A DNA stretch of 44,173 nt, from positions 1-44,173 of the forward strand of contig JBBPXY010000089.1 of the NCBI GenBank assembly GCA_038200435.1, in the 5' to 3' direction. Positions 21,312-30,591 of this stretch are shown piece by piece (the stretch's first letter is position 1; every line of letters starts with the position of its first letter). Under the pieces are notes generated by a model that was not told the origin of the DNA, did no database searches, and was given only the letters and a program-made list of their open reading frames with translations. Position numbers and translations under genes: made by a program. This DNA is from JBBPXY01 sp038200435. Its GTDB lineage: Bacteria > Actinomycetota > Thermoleophilia > Solirubrobacterales > Solirubrobacteraceae.

Positions 21312-23114
21312 CTACGAGTACATCCCCTCGATCTCGTCCGAGTACTTCTCGGCGATCGGCTTGCGCTTGAGCTTCATAGTCGGCGTCAGCTCGTCGCCGC
21401 CCGGCGCCCAGTCGCCTCGCACCACGGTGAACTTCTTGATCTGCTCGACGCGGGCGAGCTTCGCGTTGGCGTCGTCAACGCCCTTTTGCACCGCCTCGCG
21501 CACCTTCTCTTCTCCGGCCATGTCCTCGAGGGACTTGCCTTCCATTCCGTTCTTCTTGCCCCACGCCGGAGCGTAGTCGGAATCGAGCACGATCAGCGCC
21601 GTGTTGTAAGGGCGCCGGTCACCGATCACCGCGACCTGGCCGATGAGTGGCGAGGCGCCCTTCAGCGTCGACTCGATGTTCGCGGGCGACATGTTCTTGC
21701 CGGCCGCGTTGATGATGATCTCCTTCTTGCGATCGACGATCTTCAGGTAGCCGTCCTCGTCGAGCGTGCCGATGTCGCCCGTGAGGAGCCAACCGTCGTC
21801 GGTCATGGTCTCCTGGGTCTTGTCGGGCAGGTTGCGGTAGCCGAGCATCACGCAGCCACCGCGCACCATCACTTCCCCGTCGTCGGCGAGCTTTATCTCG
21901 ACGCCGGGTGAGGCGGGCCCGACCGTGCCGATCTTGACCTTGCCGGGCGGGTTGCACGTGCCGGCGCCGCAGGTCTCCGACATGCCCCACAGCTCGGCCA
22001 GCTCGATGCCGATGGCGTGGAAGAACTCGAGCACGTCGGGCGGAGTGGGCGCCGCACCGACATTCACCGTGACGACCTCGTCGAGGCCGAGCATCTTGCG
22101 CAGCCCGGCGAACATGTGCTCGTCGGCCTGGGCGACCGTCTCGGCGAGCTCGGCGGGGACCTCTTCGCCCTTCTGCTCCAGGCGCACCTTCTCGATGGCG
22201 GCCGCCACGGCGCTCTCCCCCTTCTCGCGGGTCGCGTCATCCTGGGCGGCCATCATCGTCTCGAGGCCGGCCTTCAGCTTCTCCCAGATGCGTGGCACCG
22301 CGAAGAACCAGTTGGGGCGCACCCGAGGGAGGAACGACATGATCTCGCGCGGGTTGTCGCAGCACGTCACCTGACCCGCGAACACGACGGGGATGTAGTG
22401 GTGGGCGTTGCGCTCGGCGATGTGGGCGGCCGGCAGCCAGGAGATGACGCGCGCGCCGGGCGGGAGCTCGATCAGCTTCTGAACCGTCCGGACGCCGCTC
22501 ATGATGTTCTTGTGCGTGAGCTGGACGCCCTTGGGCGGCCCGGTGGTGCCCGAGGTGTAGATGAGCGTGAGCACGTCGTCGGGGCCGACGGCGGCCACCG
22601 CGGCGTCGGCGTCGAAGTCGCGGCCCGCCCCCTCGATCTCGTCGAGGTGGACCGTGCCTTCCGGCGCGTCACCGCCGAGCACGATCACGTGCTCGAGATC
22701 GGGCAGGTCCTTGCGCGCCTCGAGCACCGCCTCGAGGTGAGCCGGCTCGACGACGGCGACCCGCGCGCCCGCGTCGGAGACGATGTACTGGATCTGCTCC
22801 GGCGTGTAAGTCTGGTAGATCGAGAACGGCGTCGCGCCGAGCACCACGGCCGCGAGATCGACGAGGTGGAACTCCGGCCGGTTCGAGAGCATGATCGCCA
22901 GCGAGTCGCCCTTGCCCAGGCCGAGGCCGGCGAGACCGCCCGCGATGGCGCTGACGCGGTCACGCGTCTCGGCCCACGTGAGCGAGAGCGAGTCGTCCGC
23001 CGTCCGGAAGGCGACTTGGTCGGCGTGAGCCTCCGCGGTGCGCCTGAAGGCCTCGGCGAGCGTGGGCGCCTCTACCGCACTCCCGGCGGCGGGCGTGATC
23101 GTGCTGCTCTCCAT
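21312..23114 (-). CDS. Long-chain fatty acid-CoA ligase (AMP-forming)
   Basis: 600 aa. The ATP/AMP-binding loop is LIYTSGTTGPPKGVQLTHKN. Other adenylate-forming motifs are ELWGMSETCGA, TDDGWLLTGDIGTLDEDGYL and the catalytic Lys region LTPTMKLKRKPI. It resembles FadD15-type acyl-CoA synthetases, activating fatty acids to acyl-CoA at the membrane face. It may feed WS/DGAT or phospholipid synthesis. GAGAGGGG lies before the ATG. It interrupts the usual rseP-ispG adjacency and is followed by the hairpin array. Confidence 0.95.
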   Translation of the reverse strand: MESSTITPAAGSAVEAPTLAEAFRRTAEAHADQVAFRTADDSLSLTWAETRDRVSAIAGGLAGLGLGKGDSLAIMLSNRPEFHLVDLAAVVLGATPFSIYQTYTPEQIQYIVSDAGARVAVVEPAHLEAVLEARKDLPDLEHVIVLGGDAPEGTVHLDEIEGAGRDFDADAAVAAVGPDDVLTLIYTSGTTGPPKGVQLTHKNIMSGVRTVQKLIELPPGARVISWLPAAHIAERNAHHYIPVVFAGQVTCCDNPREIMSFLPRVRPNWFFAVPRIWEKLKAGLETMMAAQDDATREKGESAVAAAIEKVRLEQKGEEVPAELAETVAQADEHMFAGLRKMLGLDEVVTVNVGAAPTPPDVLEFFHAIGIELAELWGMSETCGAGTCNPPGKVKIGTVGPASPGVEIKLADDGEVMVRGGCVMLGYRNLPDKTQETMTDDGWLLTGDIGTLDEDGYLKIVDRKKEIIINAAGKNMSPANIESTLKGASPLIGQVAVIGDRRPYNTALIVLDSDYAPAWGKKNGMEGKSLEDMAGEEKVREAVQKGVDDANAKLARVEQIKKFTVVRGDWAPGGDELTPTMKLKRKPIAEKYSDEIEGMYS

Positions 23115-23177
23115 CCCTGTTTACCCCTCTCGTGACTCCGGACTCCAGAGGCCGAACGCTACCGCAGCACGGGCGAG

Positions 23178-24251
23178 CTACCTAACGCCGAAACCGCTTC
23201 CGTTCAGGCGGCCGATGTCGTTGGTCAACCCGATTGCGAACACGACGAGCACGAGCAAGAACCCAACGACGCTGGCGCGCTCCATCACGCTGAACGGAAT
23301 CGGCTTGCGCCTGACCTTCTCGGCCAGGGCCCAGAAGATGTGGCCGCCATCGAGCGGGAGGAAGGGGAACAGGTTGATGACCCCGAGCGAGAGCGAGATC
23401 AGGGCGAGCACGAAGAGTGCCTGCGTCAAGTTCTTGGCGAACGACTCCTGGGTGGCCTTGTAGCCACCGACGACGCTCGAGAGCTGCTTGCGCTGCACGG
23501 GGTCGAAGAGGCGGCCGACCACACCGACCGTCTGCGAGGTGACTTTCCACATGGTGTGGACGCTCTGGCCCGCGCCGGATACGCCCGCGTACTTCTTGAG
23601 CTCCTCGTCGAAGGCGAACCCGACAAGGAAGCGCTTGTCGGCTGCGCTGTAGCGGGGAAGAAGCGAGAGCGGGACGCGACTGCCGCCGCGCTGCACGAGG
23701 AGCTTCGTCGGAGTGGTGGCCTGGCAGCCGTTCACGAGCGCTCCGGCGCAATTGTGCTTGCCGATCAGTCGCCGGATGGCCGCGGGATCGCCAGTCTGCC
23801 CGTCGACCGACAGGATCTTGTCTCCTGTACGTAGCTGGCCCGCCGCCGGCGGCTTCAGCTTGATGGGCGCGACGCGCGAGACGGTGACGTACTCACCGTG
23901 GATCGCGTAGATCCCCCAGAGCATCACGAAGGCGATGACCAGGTTCACGGCCGGGCCTGCGCTGATCACCACGATCCGCTTCCACACGGGCTGGCGGTAG
24001 TAGGCGCGGTGCTCCACCTCCGGTGGGATCTCCTCGTTCGGGTTCATCCCGGTGATCTTCACGTAGCCCCCGAGGGGGATCGGGCCGATCCCGTACTCGG
24101 TCTCGCCGCGGCGGACCTTGAAGAGCAGCGGGCCGAAGAACAGCGAGAAGCGCTCGACGCGCATGCCGACTGCCTTCGCCGCGGCGAAGTGGCCCGCCTC
24201 GTGCAGGATCACGAGCAGAGCGAAGCCGAGGAACGCGAGGACGTAGCTCAC
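23178..24251 (-). CDS. rseP: Site-2 intramembrane metalloprotease (RseP/RIP family)
   Basis: 357 aa from the GTG at 24251, overlapping the dxr stop as GTGA; the longer frame lies inside dxr. The zinc motif HEAGH is at residues 17-21 in the first membrane helix, followed by FSLFFGPLLFKVRRGETEYG and IPLGGYVKI. A PDZ-like domain (about 120-215) carries an unusual insert with two Cys (KHNCAGALVNGCQ). The second catalytic motif is NLFPFLPLDGG. The protease cleaves membrane-bound anti-sigma factors or signal peptides. The RskA-like membrane protein here is a conceivable but unproven substrate. Confidence 0.95.
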   Translation of the reverse strand: MSYVLAFLGFALLVILHEAGHFAAAKAVGMRVERFSLFFGPLLFKVRRGETEYGIGPIPLGGYVKITGMNPNEEIPPEVEHRAYYRQPVWKRIVVISAGPAVNLVIAFVMLWGIYAIHGEYVTVSRVAPIKLKPPAAGQLRTGDKILSVDGQTGDPAAIRRLIGKHNCAGALVNGCQATTPTKLLVQRGGSRVPLSLLPRYSAADKRFLVGFAFDEELKKYAGVSGAGQSVHTMWKVTSQTVGVVGRLFDPVQRKQLSSVVGGYKATQESFAKNLTQALFVLALISLSLGVINLFPFLPLDGGHIFWALAEKVRRKPIPFSVMERASVVGFLLVLVVFAIGLTNDIGRLNGSGFGVR

Positions 24252-25411
24252 GCGGCCGCCCTCTCGAGCACGAGCCCGGATGCGGTCTCTCGCGCTCCGC
24301 GATCGGCCGCGTACAACGTCTCGAAGGAGTGCACCCGGGAGCTGCCCAGGCGCTCGAGGCACGTCTCGATCACACGCGGGATCTGGCCGAAGGCGAGCCG
24401 CTCACCGAGAAACGCGTGCACGGCGATCTCATTGGCCGCATTGAGGATGCAAGGCGCCGTGCCCCCCGAGTGCGCGGCTTGGCGAGCGAGACCCAGGCAG
24501 GGAAACGTCTCGTGATCGACGGGCTCGAAGGTCAGTGTGCCGAGCCCGACCAGATCGAGATGAGGCACCGGCACGTCGACCCGCTCCGGGTGGTGCAGGG
24601 CGTAGGAGATCGCCAGGCGCATGTCGTTGGCCCCCAGGTGGGCCAGCGAGGCCCCGCCCACCACCTCGATGAGCGCGTGGACCACCGACTGGGGATGAAC
24701 GACCACGTCGATGCGGTCGTAGGGGACACCGAACAGGTGGTGGGCCTCGATCACCTCGAGCCCCTTGTTCATCAGCGTGGCCGAGTCGATGGTGATCTTC
24801 CCGCCCATCGCCCAGGTGGGATGGCGCAGGGCATCCTCGACGCTGGCCGCCTCGATCTCCGCGCGCTTCTGCCCCCGGAAGGGACCTCCCGAAGCCGTGA
24901 TGACCAGACGCTCGACCGTGCCCACGGGCTCGCCCTCGATCAACTGGTGCAGGGCGGTGTGCTCCGAGTCGACCGGGACGATGCGCGCCCCCGTCGCCTC
25001 GGCCAGCTGCGTGAGCAGCTCACCACCGACCACCAGGGACTCCTTGTTGGCCAGGGCGAGGTCGATCCCTTCGGTCAGCGCGACGACACTCGGGCCGAGC
25101 CCCGCGGAGCCGACGAGCGCGTTGAGGACGAGGTCGGCCTCGGACTCGGCCACGAGCCGCGCCAGTCCGTCGGCTCCGGTGAGCACCTCGCCGGCGGTCC
25201 ACGCTTCGGCCGCGCGGGCGCCCGCGTCGGGGTCGGCGAGCGCGATGCGTTTCACGCCATGCGCGGCCGCCTGCTCGAGGAGCGGCTCCCACGAGCGCTC
25301 GGCCGAGAGCCCTACGAGCTCGAGCTCCTCCGAGCGCGCGACGATGTCGAGCGCCTGGGTGCCGATGGACCCGGTCGAACCGAGTATGAGGAGGCGCCGC
25401 ACGGGCCTCAT
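24248..25411 (-). CDS. dxr: 1-deoxy-D-xylulose-5-phosphate reductoisomerase
   Basis: 387 aa. The NADPH motif LILGSTGSIGTQALDI is near the N-terminus. Metal and substrate sites are VDSEHTALHQL, ASGGPFRG and GKITIDSATLMNKGLE. It converts DXP to MEP, the first committed step of the MEP pathway, and pairs with ispG four genes' distance away. The stop overlaps the rseP start (GTGA). The preceding gene is the secreted hydrolase, only 13 bp away. Confidence 0.97.
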   Translation of the reverse strand: MRPVRRLLILGSTGSIGTQALDIVARSEELELVGLSAERSWEPLLEQAAAHGVKRIALADPDAGARAAEAWTAGEVLTGADGLARLVAESEADLVLNALVGSAGLGPSVVALTEGIDLALANKESLVVGGELLTQLAEATGARIVPVDSEHTALHQLIEGEPVGTVERLVITASGGPFRGQKRAEIEAASVEDALRHPTWAMGGKITIDSATLMNKGLEVIEAHHLFGVPYDRIDVVVHPQSVVHALIEVVGGASLAHLGANDMRLAISYALHHPERVDVPVPHLDLVGLGTLTFEPVDHETFPCLGLARQAAHSGGTAPCILNAANEIAVHAFLGERLAFGQIPRVIETCLERLGSSRVHSFETLYAADRGARETASGLVLERAAA

Positions 25412-25424
25412 TGTGGCAATGGTG

Positions 25425-27659
25425 CTAGCCGGTGAACCGCGGCGAGACGCCCGCTCGCGCGGCGTGGACGCTGCGCACGTGAGTGCTTGCCGTCCGTGAT
25501 CCCGCCACGTGTCCGGCCACGCGGTAGTTGCCGACGCGGTGCAGGGTCAGCGTGAGCCGCACGTGCCCGTGGCTGTCCGTGTGCCGGTGACGACCGGCGA
25601 AGCTCACGAGCGCACCGCGCACCGCGTGCGCCTTCGCCTGGCACGGGCGCCGTCCCGTGACGGTGACCGTGTAGGTCCGCCGCTGGCCCGCTCGGGTCCG
25701 CGCCGGCGTAACATGGACGCTCAGGCGTAGCCGTCCGCAGGGCTTGGCCGGCGGTCCGGTCGGAGGCTTCACCGCTGACTTCTCGATCGTGGGCAGCAAC
25801 GCCGCCAGGTTCGAGACCTGCACGCTGAAATTGCCTCCGTTGTTCGACGCAGCCGCTGTGCTGAAGCCTGAGTTGCTCGGCCGCAGGTAGTTCGCGTCGT
25901 TGCCACGCAGCTCGAGCTTGACCTTGTGCCCTACCTCGAATCGGTACCCATTGCCGTGCAGCTGGAAGGTCACCTTGCCGGCCTGGTTGTCGAGCAGCCG
26001 GTAGGAGCCGCGCGTGATCAGGCGCTCCGAGCCGTCGGGGAGGACGTCGTAGAGGCGGGAGTCGAGCTGGCCGAAGCGCCCCGAGGTCTGGATCGCTGCG
26101 GTCACCGTCGGCAACCCGAGGAGCGTGAAGGCCGTGGTGACGGCGCGCTCGTAGGTCGCCGTGCCGGCGCCGCCGCTGCTCGCGATCGTTCGGCAGGCAT
26201 CCGTGGTGCCGGCCGGGTCGAGCTGGGTCACGGGGTCAAACGGTGGCCCGCTGTCGGCATCGCCCTGCGCGGTGACAGTCTGCGTGGCCGACCCGGTGAT
26301 GCTGATCGTCCCCGGATGGATGGACGGCCAGCTCGCCGCTGTGAAAGGGCCGCCGTCCGGTGTGTCGACGGTCTTGGGGCAGGTCTGCGTGAAAGCCTCG
26401 ACGCTGCCGGCCGCGGGCGCTGAGCCCACAGACTTGAGATGGGCGGCGAAGAAGCTCGCGCCCTTGTCGTTGAACTCCTGGTTGACCGTCGGCTTGTTCG
26501 AGCCGCGGGAGTGGCCGAGATCGCCGAACTGCAGGCTCACGTCGGCCTGCGGGTTCTTCGCGCGCAGGAGGTTGTACATGCGCAGGCTCTCCGCCGGCGG
26601 GAACAGATCGTCGGTCCACCCGCTCTGCATGAGCAGGGGCGAAGGCGTCGCGCTCGGCGCAGCGGCGTAGATGCCATAGGCACCCTTGTCGCGCGTGATC
26701 TCGTCCAGGCGCGTGCGCGTGTCGGCCGAGAACGGCTCGCCGCCGAGCACCCGCGTGAAGTCCGTGGAGAGGTCGAACTCGGAGCTCGGACATGGGGTTG
26801 GGGCCCCGCAGTAGTAGCCGCTCGTCAAGCCGAGGGCGTAGAGCCCCGTGACGTAGGTCTGTATGGGCACCCCGATGGGATCGCGGCTGAGCCCGGCCGT
26901 GCTGTTGTCGAAGTCGAGGAACCGCCCGTTGGGAAGCAGCGCCGAGGAGAGATCCGACCAGGGCCACCGCGGCCACGAAGCCGTGATCGACAGTGGAGTC
27001 CCGTCGGGGCTCACCCAGGGTGAGAACGAGCCGTTCGTGTTACGGATGCGGTCCTTGAGGAAGCCGAGCTGCATGCTCTGACCACCGCCGTAGGAGATGC
27101 CCGTGACGCCGATCGCTCCCGCCTTGGCGAGGTTCTCGTCGACGAGCTTCCCGACGAGGTACTGCGTGTCGCGTACCTCGTAGCGCGAGTCGGCCAGGCG
27201 CAGGAACCCGTTGGCGCAGGCACCGGTGTGGTCGGCGGCGGGACCGCCACCGCACGAGTGGCCGAAGCCTCGCGCGGTGTAGTTGAGCACCGCGTAGCCC
27301 TGCTTGGCGTAGAAGTTGTTGTTGTAGTGGTAGGTGTTCTTTCCGTCACCCTCGGGCGTGGTGGTTTCGAAGTCGCCCTTGTCGCCGCCGTAGCCGTGCA
27401 GCATCACGATGATCGGGAACGGCCCGCTGCCGGTCGCGGGCAACGTCACGTCGGCGTCGAGCGGGATGTCGTCGAAGGTCGGCACGCCATCGGTCGTGCG
27501 CCCGGCGCTTCCCTGGGTGGTCGGGCAGTAGCGCACGCCGTTCTCCGGAGCGCACGGGTGGCCGAAGGGCATGGGCTCGGTTGACAGACCCGCCTGCGCC
27601 GCCGGAGCGGCAACGGCGAATGCAGCGAGCACGACGAGGCACGAGATGGACCGGCGCAT
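25425..27659 (-). CDS. Secreted S15-type (X-Pro dipeptidyl-peptidase / CocE-like) hydrolase with beta-sandwich tail
   Basis: 744 aa from the ATG at 27659, which has AAGGAA upstream; an earlier start at 27716 is less likely. Signal peptide 1-23 (MRRSISCLVVLAAFAVAAPA). The alpha/beta hydrolase domain has IIVMLHGYGGDKG, the nucleophile elbow GISYGGGQ, a likely acid in SGWTDDLFPP and a His in GHSRG. A jelly-roll part follows, as in S15/CocE enzymes (SYRLLDNQAGKVTFQLHGNG). The last 110 residues form an Ig-like basic domain (LRLSVHVTPARTRAGQRRTY). It may cleave prolyl peptides, esters or acyl groups outside the cell. It interrupts the conserved cdsA-dxr order. Confidence 0.88.
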   Translation of the reverse strand: MRRSISCLVVLAAFAVAAPAAQAGLSTEPMPFGHPCAPENGVRYCPTTQGSAGRTTDGVPTFDDIPLDADVTLPATGSGPFPIIVMLHGYGGDKGDFETTTPEGDGKNTYHYNNNFYAKQGYAVLNYTARGFGHSCGGGPAADHTGACANGFLRLADSRYEVRDTQYLVGKLVDENLAKAGAIGVTGISYGGGQSMQLGFLKDRIRNTNGSFSPWVSPDGTPLSITASWPRWPWSDLSSALLPNGRFLDFDNSTAGLSRDPIGVPIQTYVTGLYALGLTSGYYCGAPTPCPSSEFDLSTDFTRVLGGEPFSADTRTRLDEITRDKGAYGIYAAAPSATPSPLLMQSGWTDDLFPPAESLRMYNLLRAKNPQADVSLQFGDLGHSRGSNKPTVNQEFNDKGASFFAAHLKSVGSAPAAGSVEAFTQTCPKTVDTPDGGPFTAASWPSIHPGTISITGSATQTVTAQGDADSGPPFDPVTQLDPAGTTDACRTIASSGGAGTATYERAVTTAFTLLGLPTVTAAIQTSGRFGQLDSRLYDVLPDGSERLITRGSYRLLDNQAGKVTFQLHGNGYRFEVGHKVKLELRGNDANYLRPSNSGFSTAAASNNGGNFSVQVSNLAALLPTIEKSAVKPPTGPPAKPCGRLRLSVHVTPARTRAGQRRTYTVTVTGRRPCQAKAHAVRGALVSFAGRHRHTDSHGHVRLTLTLHRVGNYRVAGHVAGSRTASTHVRSVHAARAGVSPRFTG

Positions 27660-27688
27660 GGACTTCCTTGGGTGGGGGCGAACTGGGG

Positions 27689-27731
27689 GCAACGGAATGT
27701 AACGTTGCGGTTGCAACTATGCGCCGGTTGC
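27689..27731. promoter_or_regulatory. Cluster of GTTGC/GCAAC pentamers upstream of the secreted hydrolase
   Basis: Five copies occur in 43 bp: GCAAC 27689-27693, GTTGC 27704-27708, GTTGC 27710-27714, GCAAC 27713-27717 (together the palindrome GTTGCAAC) and GTTGC 27727-27731. A TACATT lies within the cluster on the minus strand. This is a candidate operator for the hydrolase gene. Confidence 0.4.
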
Positions 27732-27735
27732 TGGC

Positions 27736-28614
27736 CTACCCCGGAAGCATCGCCACCCAGACGTAGTAGCCGGCTACCAGGGTGAACAGAACGGCATCGA
27801 GACGGTCGAGCGCGCCGCCGTGCGGGCCGAAGAGACGACCCGTGTCCTTCGTGCCGGCGCTGCGCTTGACCAGCGATTCGAAGAGGTCGCCGAGCGGCGC
27901 GAACACCGCGCACGTCAGTCCGAGGATGATCGCCTGCCCCGGGGTCAGCCACTCCTGGTAGGTCGAGGCGAGGAACACGGCGAGCACTGCGGCCACGGCG
28001 CCGAAGGCGACCCCTTCGACGGTCTTCTTCGGAGAGATGCTCGGCGCCAGCGGGCGATGGCCGAAGGCGCGGCCCCCGAGGTAGGCGCCGGTGTCCCCGA
28101 TGAAGGTGCCGACGAGGATGTCCACCACGATCCCTCCGCCGTGAGGCAGGTCGCGCAGGAGCACGATGTGGGCGACGGCAAGGCCGATCCAGTAGATCCC
28201 CATCAGCGTGGTGGCCATCGCCGGCGTGGCGGGGGCCTCGAGCGGGCGTGCCACTGTCAGGACGAAGAGCAGCGGCAACGCGAGGACGGTGATGAGAAGC
28301 ACATGAAATGCGGTGCCGTAGCGCGCCGCGATCACAAGCCCGATGAGCGCGGCGAAGCCGGCGAGCTTTACCGGCCGCGCGCCGTGGAGCATCGTGTAGA
28401 GCTCCTGCAGACAGGCGAGGCCTAGGAGCATCACACCCAACGCGAAGATCGTCCCGCCCTCGACGACGATGAAGATGGCGAAGGCGATCGCGGGCAGCGC
28501 GGTGACGATCCGCGCGCTGAGGTCCGACGAGCGCCGCTTGCCGCGCTGACGATCTCGGCTCGAAGGACGTTGGCGCGAGCGCGAGCTCGCCGGCGGGCGG
28601 CGGCCGGTGCTCAC
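27736..28614 (-). CDS. cdsA: Phosphatidate cytidylyltransferase
   Basis: 292 aa, GTG start overlapping the uppS stop (GTGA). The N-terminal 32 residues are Ser/Arg-rich and probably cytoplasmic. They are followed by about eight membrane helices (IVTALPAIAFAIFIVV and others). The CDS signature is SLVKRSAGTKDTGRLFGPHG then GALDRLDAVLF; family members more often read PGHGG where this has GPHGG. It makes CDP-diacylglycerol from phosphatidate and CTP, the donor for the PgsA-like enzyme at 15.5-16.2 kb. Confidence 0.96.
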   Translation of the reverse strand: MSTGRRPPASSRSRQRPSSRDRQRGKRRSSDLSARIVTALPAIAFAIFIVVEGGTIFALGVMLLGLACLQELYTMLHGARPVKLAGFAALIGLVIAARYGTAFHVLLITVLALPLLFVLTVARPLEAPATPAMATTLMGIYWIGLAVAHIVLLRDLPHGGGIVVDILVGTFIGDTGAYLGGRAFGHRPLAPSISPKKTVEGVAFGAVAAVLAVFLASTYQEWLTPGQAIILGLTCAVFAPLGDLFESLVKRSAGTKDTGRLFGPHGGALDRLDAVLFTLVAGYYVWVAMLPG

Positions 28615-29300
28615 GCCTCGACCCGTCCGCCGAAGCGGCGCTTGCGCGCGGCGTACTCCTCGAGCGAGGCTTCGAACGCCTCACGCGTGAAGTCGGGCCA
28701 GAGCTCATCACGAAAGACGAGCTCGGAGTACGCCGACTGCCAGAGCAGGTAGTTGGAGAGGCGTTGCTCGCCGCTGGTGCGGATGATGAGATCCGGATCG
28801 TGCATGTCGGGCGCGTAGAGGTGGCGGCGGAAGTCCTCTTCGCTCCCGCCCGCGAAAGTCTCCGCGGCATCGACGATCTCGGCCCGGCCGCCGTAGTTGA
28901 ACGCGACGAACAGCGTAATGCGGGTGTTCTGAGCGGTGAGGGCCTCAGCCTCCTCCATCTGCTCGACGAGCGCGCGCGGGATCTTCTCGCGCCGCCGGCC
29001 GATGAAGCGCATGCGCACGCCCTCCGCGTGAAGCTCCGGGGTCTCTCCCTCTATCCGCTGGGAGAACATCCGCATGAGGGCGGTCACTTCCTCGGCCGAC
29101 CGGCTCCAGTTCTCGGTGGAGAACGAATAGACGGTGAGCTCTTCCACTCCCAGTTCGGCGGCGTCGCGCAGGCGCGCTTTGACCACGTCGGCGCCGGCCT
29201 GATGCCCGTCGACGGCGGGCAGGCCCCGGCTGCTCGCCCAGCGCCCGTTCCCGTCGGTGATGATGGCGACGTACCTCGCCCGGTCTACGGACGGGGCCAC
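28611..29300 (-). CDS. uppS: Isoprenyl (undecaprenyl) diphosphate synthase
   Basis: 229 aa, GTG start overlapping the frr stop (TAGTG). The catalytic motif IITDGNGRWASSRGLPAVDG takes the place of the common IMDGNGRWA. Later blocks are LTVYSFSTENWSRS, FVAFNYGGRAEIVDA and DLIIRTSGEQRLSNYLLWQ. It condenses IPP onto an allylic diphosphate to give a cis-polyprenyl carrier for wall synthesis. Chain length cannot be read from sequence. It uses MEP-pathway products from dxr/ispG nearby. Confidence 0.97.
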   Translation of the reverse strand: MAPSVDRARYVAIITDGNGRWASSRGLPAVDGHQAGADVVKARLRDAAELGVEELTVYSFSTENWSRSAEEVTALMRMFSQRIEGETPELHAEGVRMRFIGRRREKIPRALVEQMEEAEALTAQNTRITLFVAFNYGGRAEIVDAAETFAGGSEEDFRRHLYAPDMHDPDLIIRTSGEQRLSNYLLWQSAYSELVFRDELWPDFTREAFEASLEEYAARKRRFGGRVEA

Positions 29301-29857
29301 TAAACCTCGAGGATCTCTTCTTCCTTGAGCTTGAGCGCGTTCTCGAGATCGCCGATCTTGTCGTCGGTCACCTTCTGCAGCGCCGCCTCAGCCCGGTGCT
29401 CGTCGTCGGAGCCCGCCTCGCCCGCCTCTTTCATCTCGCGCAGGTCGTGCATGACGTCGCGGCGGATGTTGCGGATCGCGACCCGGCCTTCCTCGGCGAT
29501 GTTGCGCACGACCTTCACGAGCTGCTTGCGCCGCTCCTCCGTCAGGTCGGGCACGGCGAGCCGGATGAGGTTGCCGTCGTTGGAGGGCGTGAGGCCGACG
29601 TCGGATTCGAGGATCGCCTTCTCGATGGCCTTGACCGAGGTCTTGTCGTAGGGCTGGATCGTCAGCATCCTTGCTTCGGGCGTGTTGATGGTCGCGAGCT
29701 GCTTGAGCGGCGTCATCGCGCCGTAGTAGTCGACCGTGATCCGGTCGAGCAGGGCCGGGCTGGCGCGGCCGGTGCGGACCGAGCCGAACTCGCCCCGCGT
29801 CGCGTCGACGGACTTGCCCATGCGCTCGCGCGCGTCGGTGAGAAGGTCGTCGATCAT
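29300..29857 (-). CDS. frr: Ribosome recycling factor
   Basis: 185 aa, the family's usual length. Conserved stretches are GEFGSVRTGRASPALLDRIT, IQPYDKTSVKAIEKAI and LTEERRKQLVKVVRNIAEEG. It splits post-termination ribosomes with EF-G. The ATG overlaps the pyrH stop (ATGA). The order pyrH-frr is nearly universal in bacteria. Confidence 0.98.
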   Translation of the reverse strand: MIDDLLTDARERMGKSVDATRGEFGSVRTGRASPALLDRITVDYYGAMTPLKQLATINTPEARMLTIQPYDKTSVKAIEKAILESDVGLTPSNDGNLIRLAVPDLTEERRKQLVKVVRNIAEEGRVAIRNIRRDVMHDLREMKEAGEAGSDDEHRAEAALQKVTDDKIGDLENALKLKEEEILEV

Positions 29858-30576
29858 GTCCGCACCAGGGTCCCCACGCGCTCTCCGGAAACTATCCGAT
29901 CGATGTTGGCCTCGTCGCCCATGTTGAAGACGTTGATGGGCAGCTTGTTCTCCATGCAGAGTGCGAGCGCGGTCGAGTCCATCACCCGAAGGCGGCGTTC
30001 GAGCGCCTCCATGTGGGTGAGCTCGGGGATGAACTCCGCAGACGGATCCTCGGCGGGATCGGCGGTGTAGACGCCCTCGACGCCGTTCTTGGCCATCAGG
30101 ATCACCTGCGCGTGTATCTCGACCGCGCGCAGCGCCGCAGCGGTGTCGGTGGTGAAGAACGGGTTGCCGGTGCCCGCGGCGAAGACGACGATGCGGCCCT
30201 TCTCGAGGTGGCGCATCGCACGGCGGCGTATGTAGGGCTCGGCCACCTCCGAGATCGTCAGGGCCGACTGCACCCGTGTCGCGGCGCCGGCCTTCTCGAG
30301 CGCGTCCTGCAGCGCGAGGGCGTTCAGCACCGTGGCCAGCATGCCCATGTAGTCGCCCGTGGCACGGTCCATCCCCTCTGCGGCTGAGGCGAGCCCGCGG
30401 AAGATGTTGCCGCCGCCGACGACCACGGCGACCTCGACGCCGCGCGCTTGCACGGCCGCCACCCGCTCGGCGATCGCTTTCACGCGTTCGGGATCGGTGC
30501 CGTAGGAGAGATCGCCCATGAGCGCCTCGCCCGAGAGCTTCAGGAGGACGCGATCGTAGGCTCGGTCGGAGGCCAC
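29854..30576 (-). CDS. pyrH: UMP kinase
   Basis: 240 aa, GTG start with GGGGAG upstream. Amino-acid-kinase fold: LLKLSGEALMGD, VAVVVGGGNIFRG, GNPFFTTDTAAALRAVEI and the late MEN/MGDEANIDRIV region. It phosphorylates UMP to UDP with ATP. It is separated from tsf by 15 bp and followed by frr with an ATGA overlap. Confidence 0.98.
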   Translation of the reverse strand: MASDRAYDRVLLKLSGEALMGDLSYGTDPERVKAIAERVAAVQARGVEVAVVVGGGNIFRGLASAAEGMDRATGDYMGMLATVLNALALQDALEKAGAATRVQSALTISEVAEPYIRRRAMRHLEKGRIVVFAAGTGNPFFTTDTAAALRAVEIHAQVILMAKNGVEGVYTADPAEDPSAEFIPELTHMEALERRLRVMDSTALALCMENKLPINVFNMGDEANIDRIVSGERVGTLVRT

Positions 30577-30591
30577 TTCTCGCTCCCCTGG

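Noticed and set aside
20944..21576. Plus-strand open frames across the ispG/acyl-CoA synthetase spacer
   Set aside because: Their peptide repeats (for example STVHER twice) come from the DNA repeats; they run into the antisense of a real gene and lack a ribosome-binding site.
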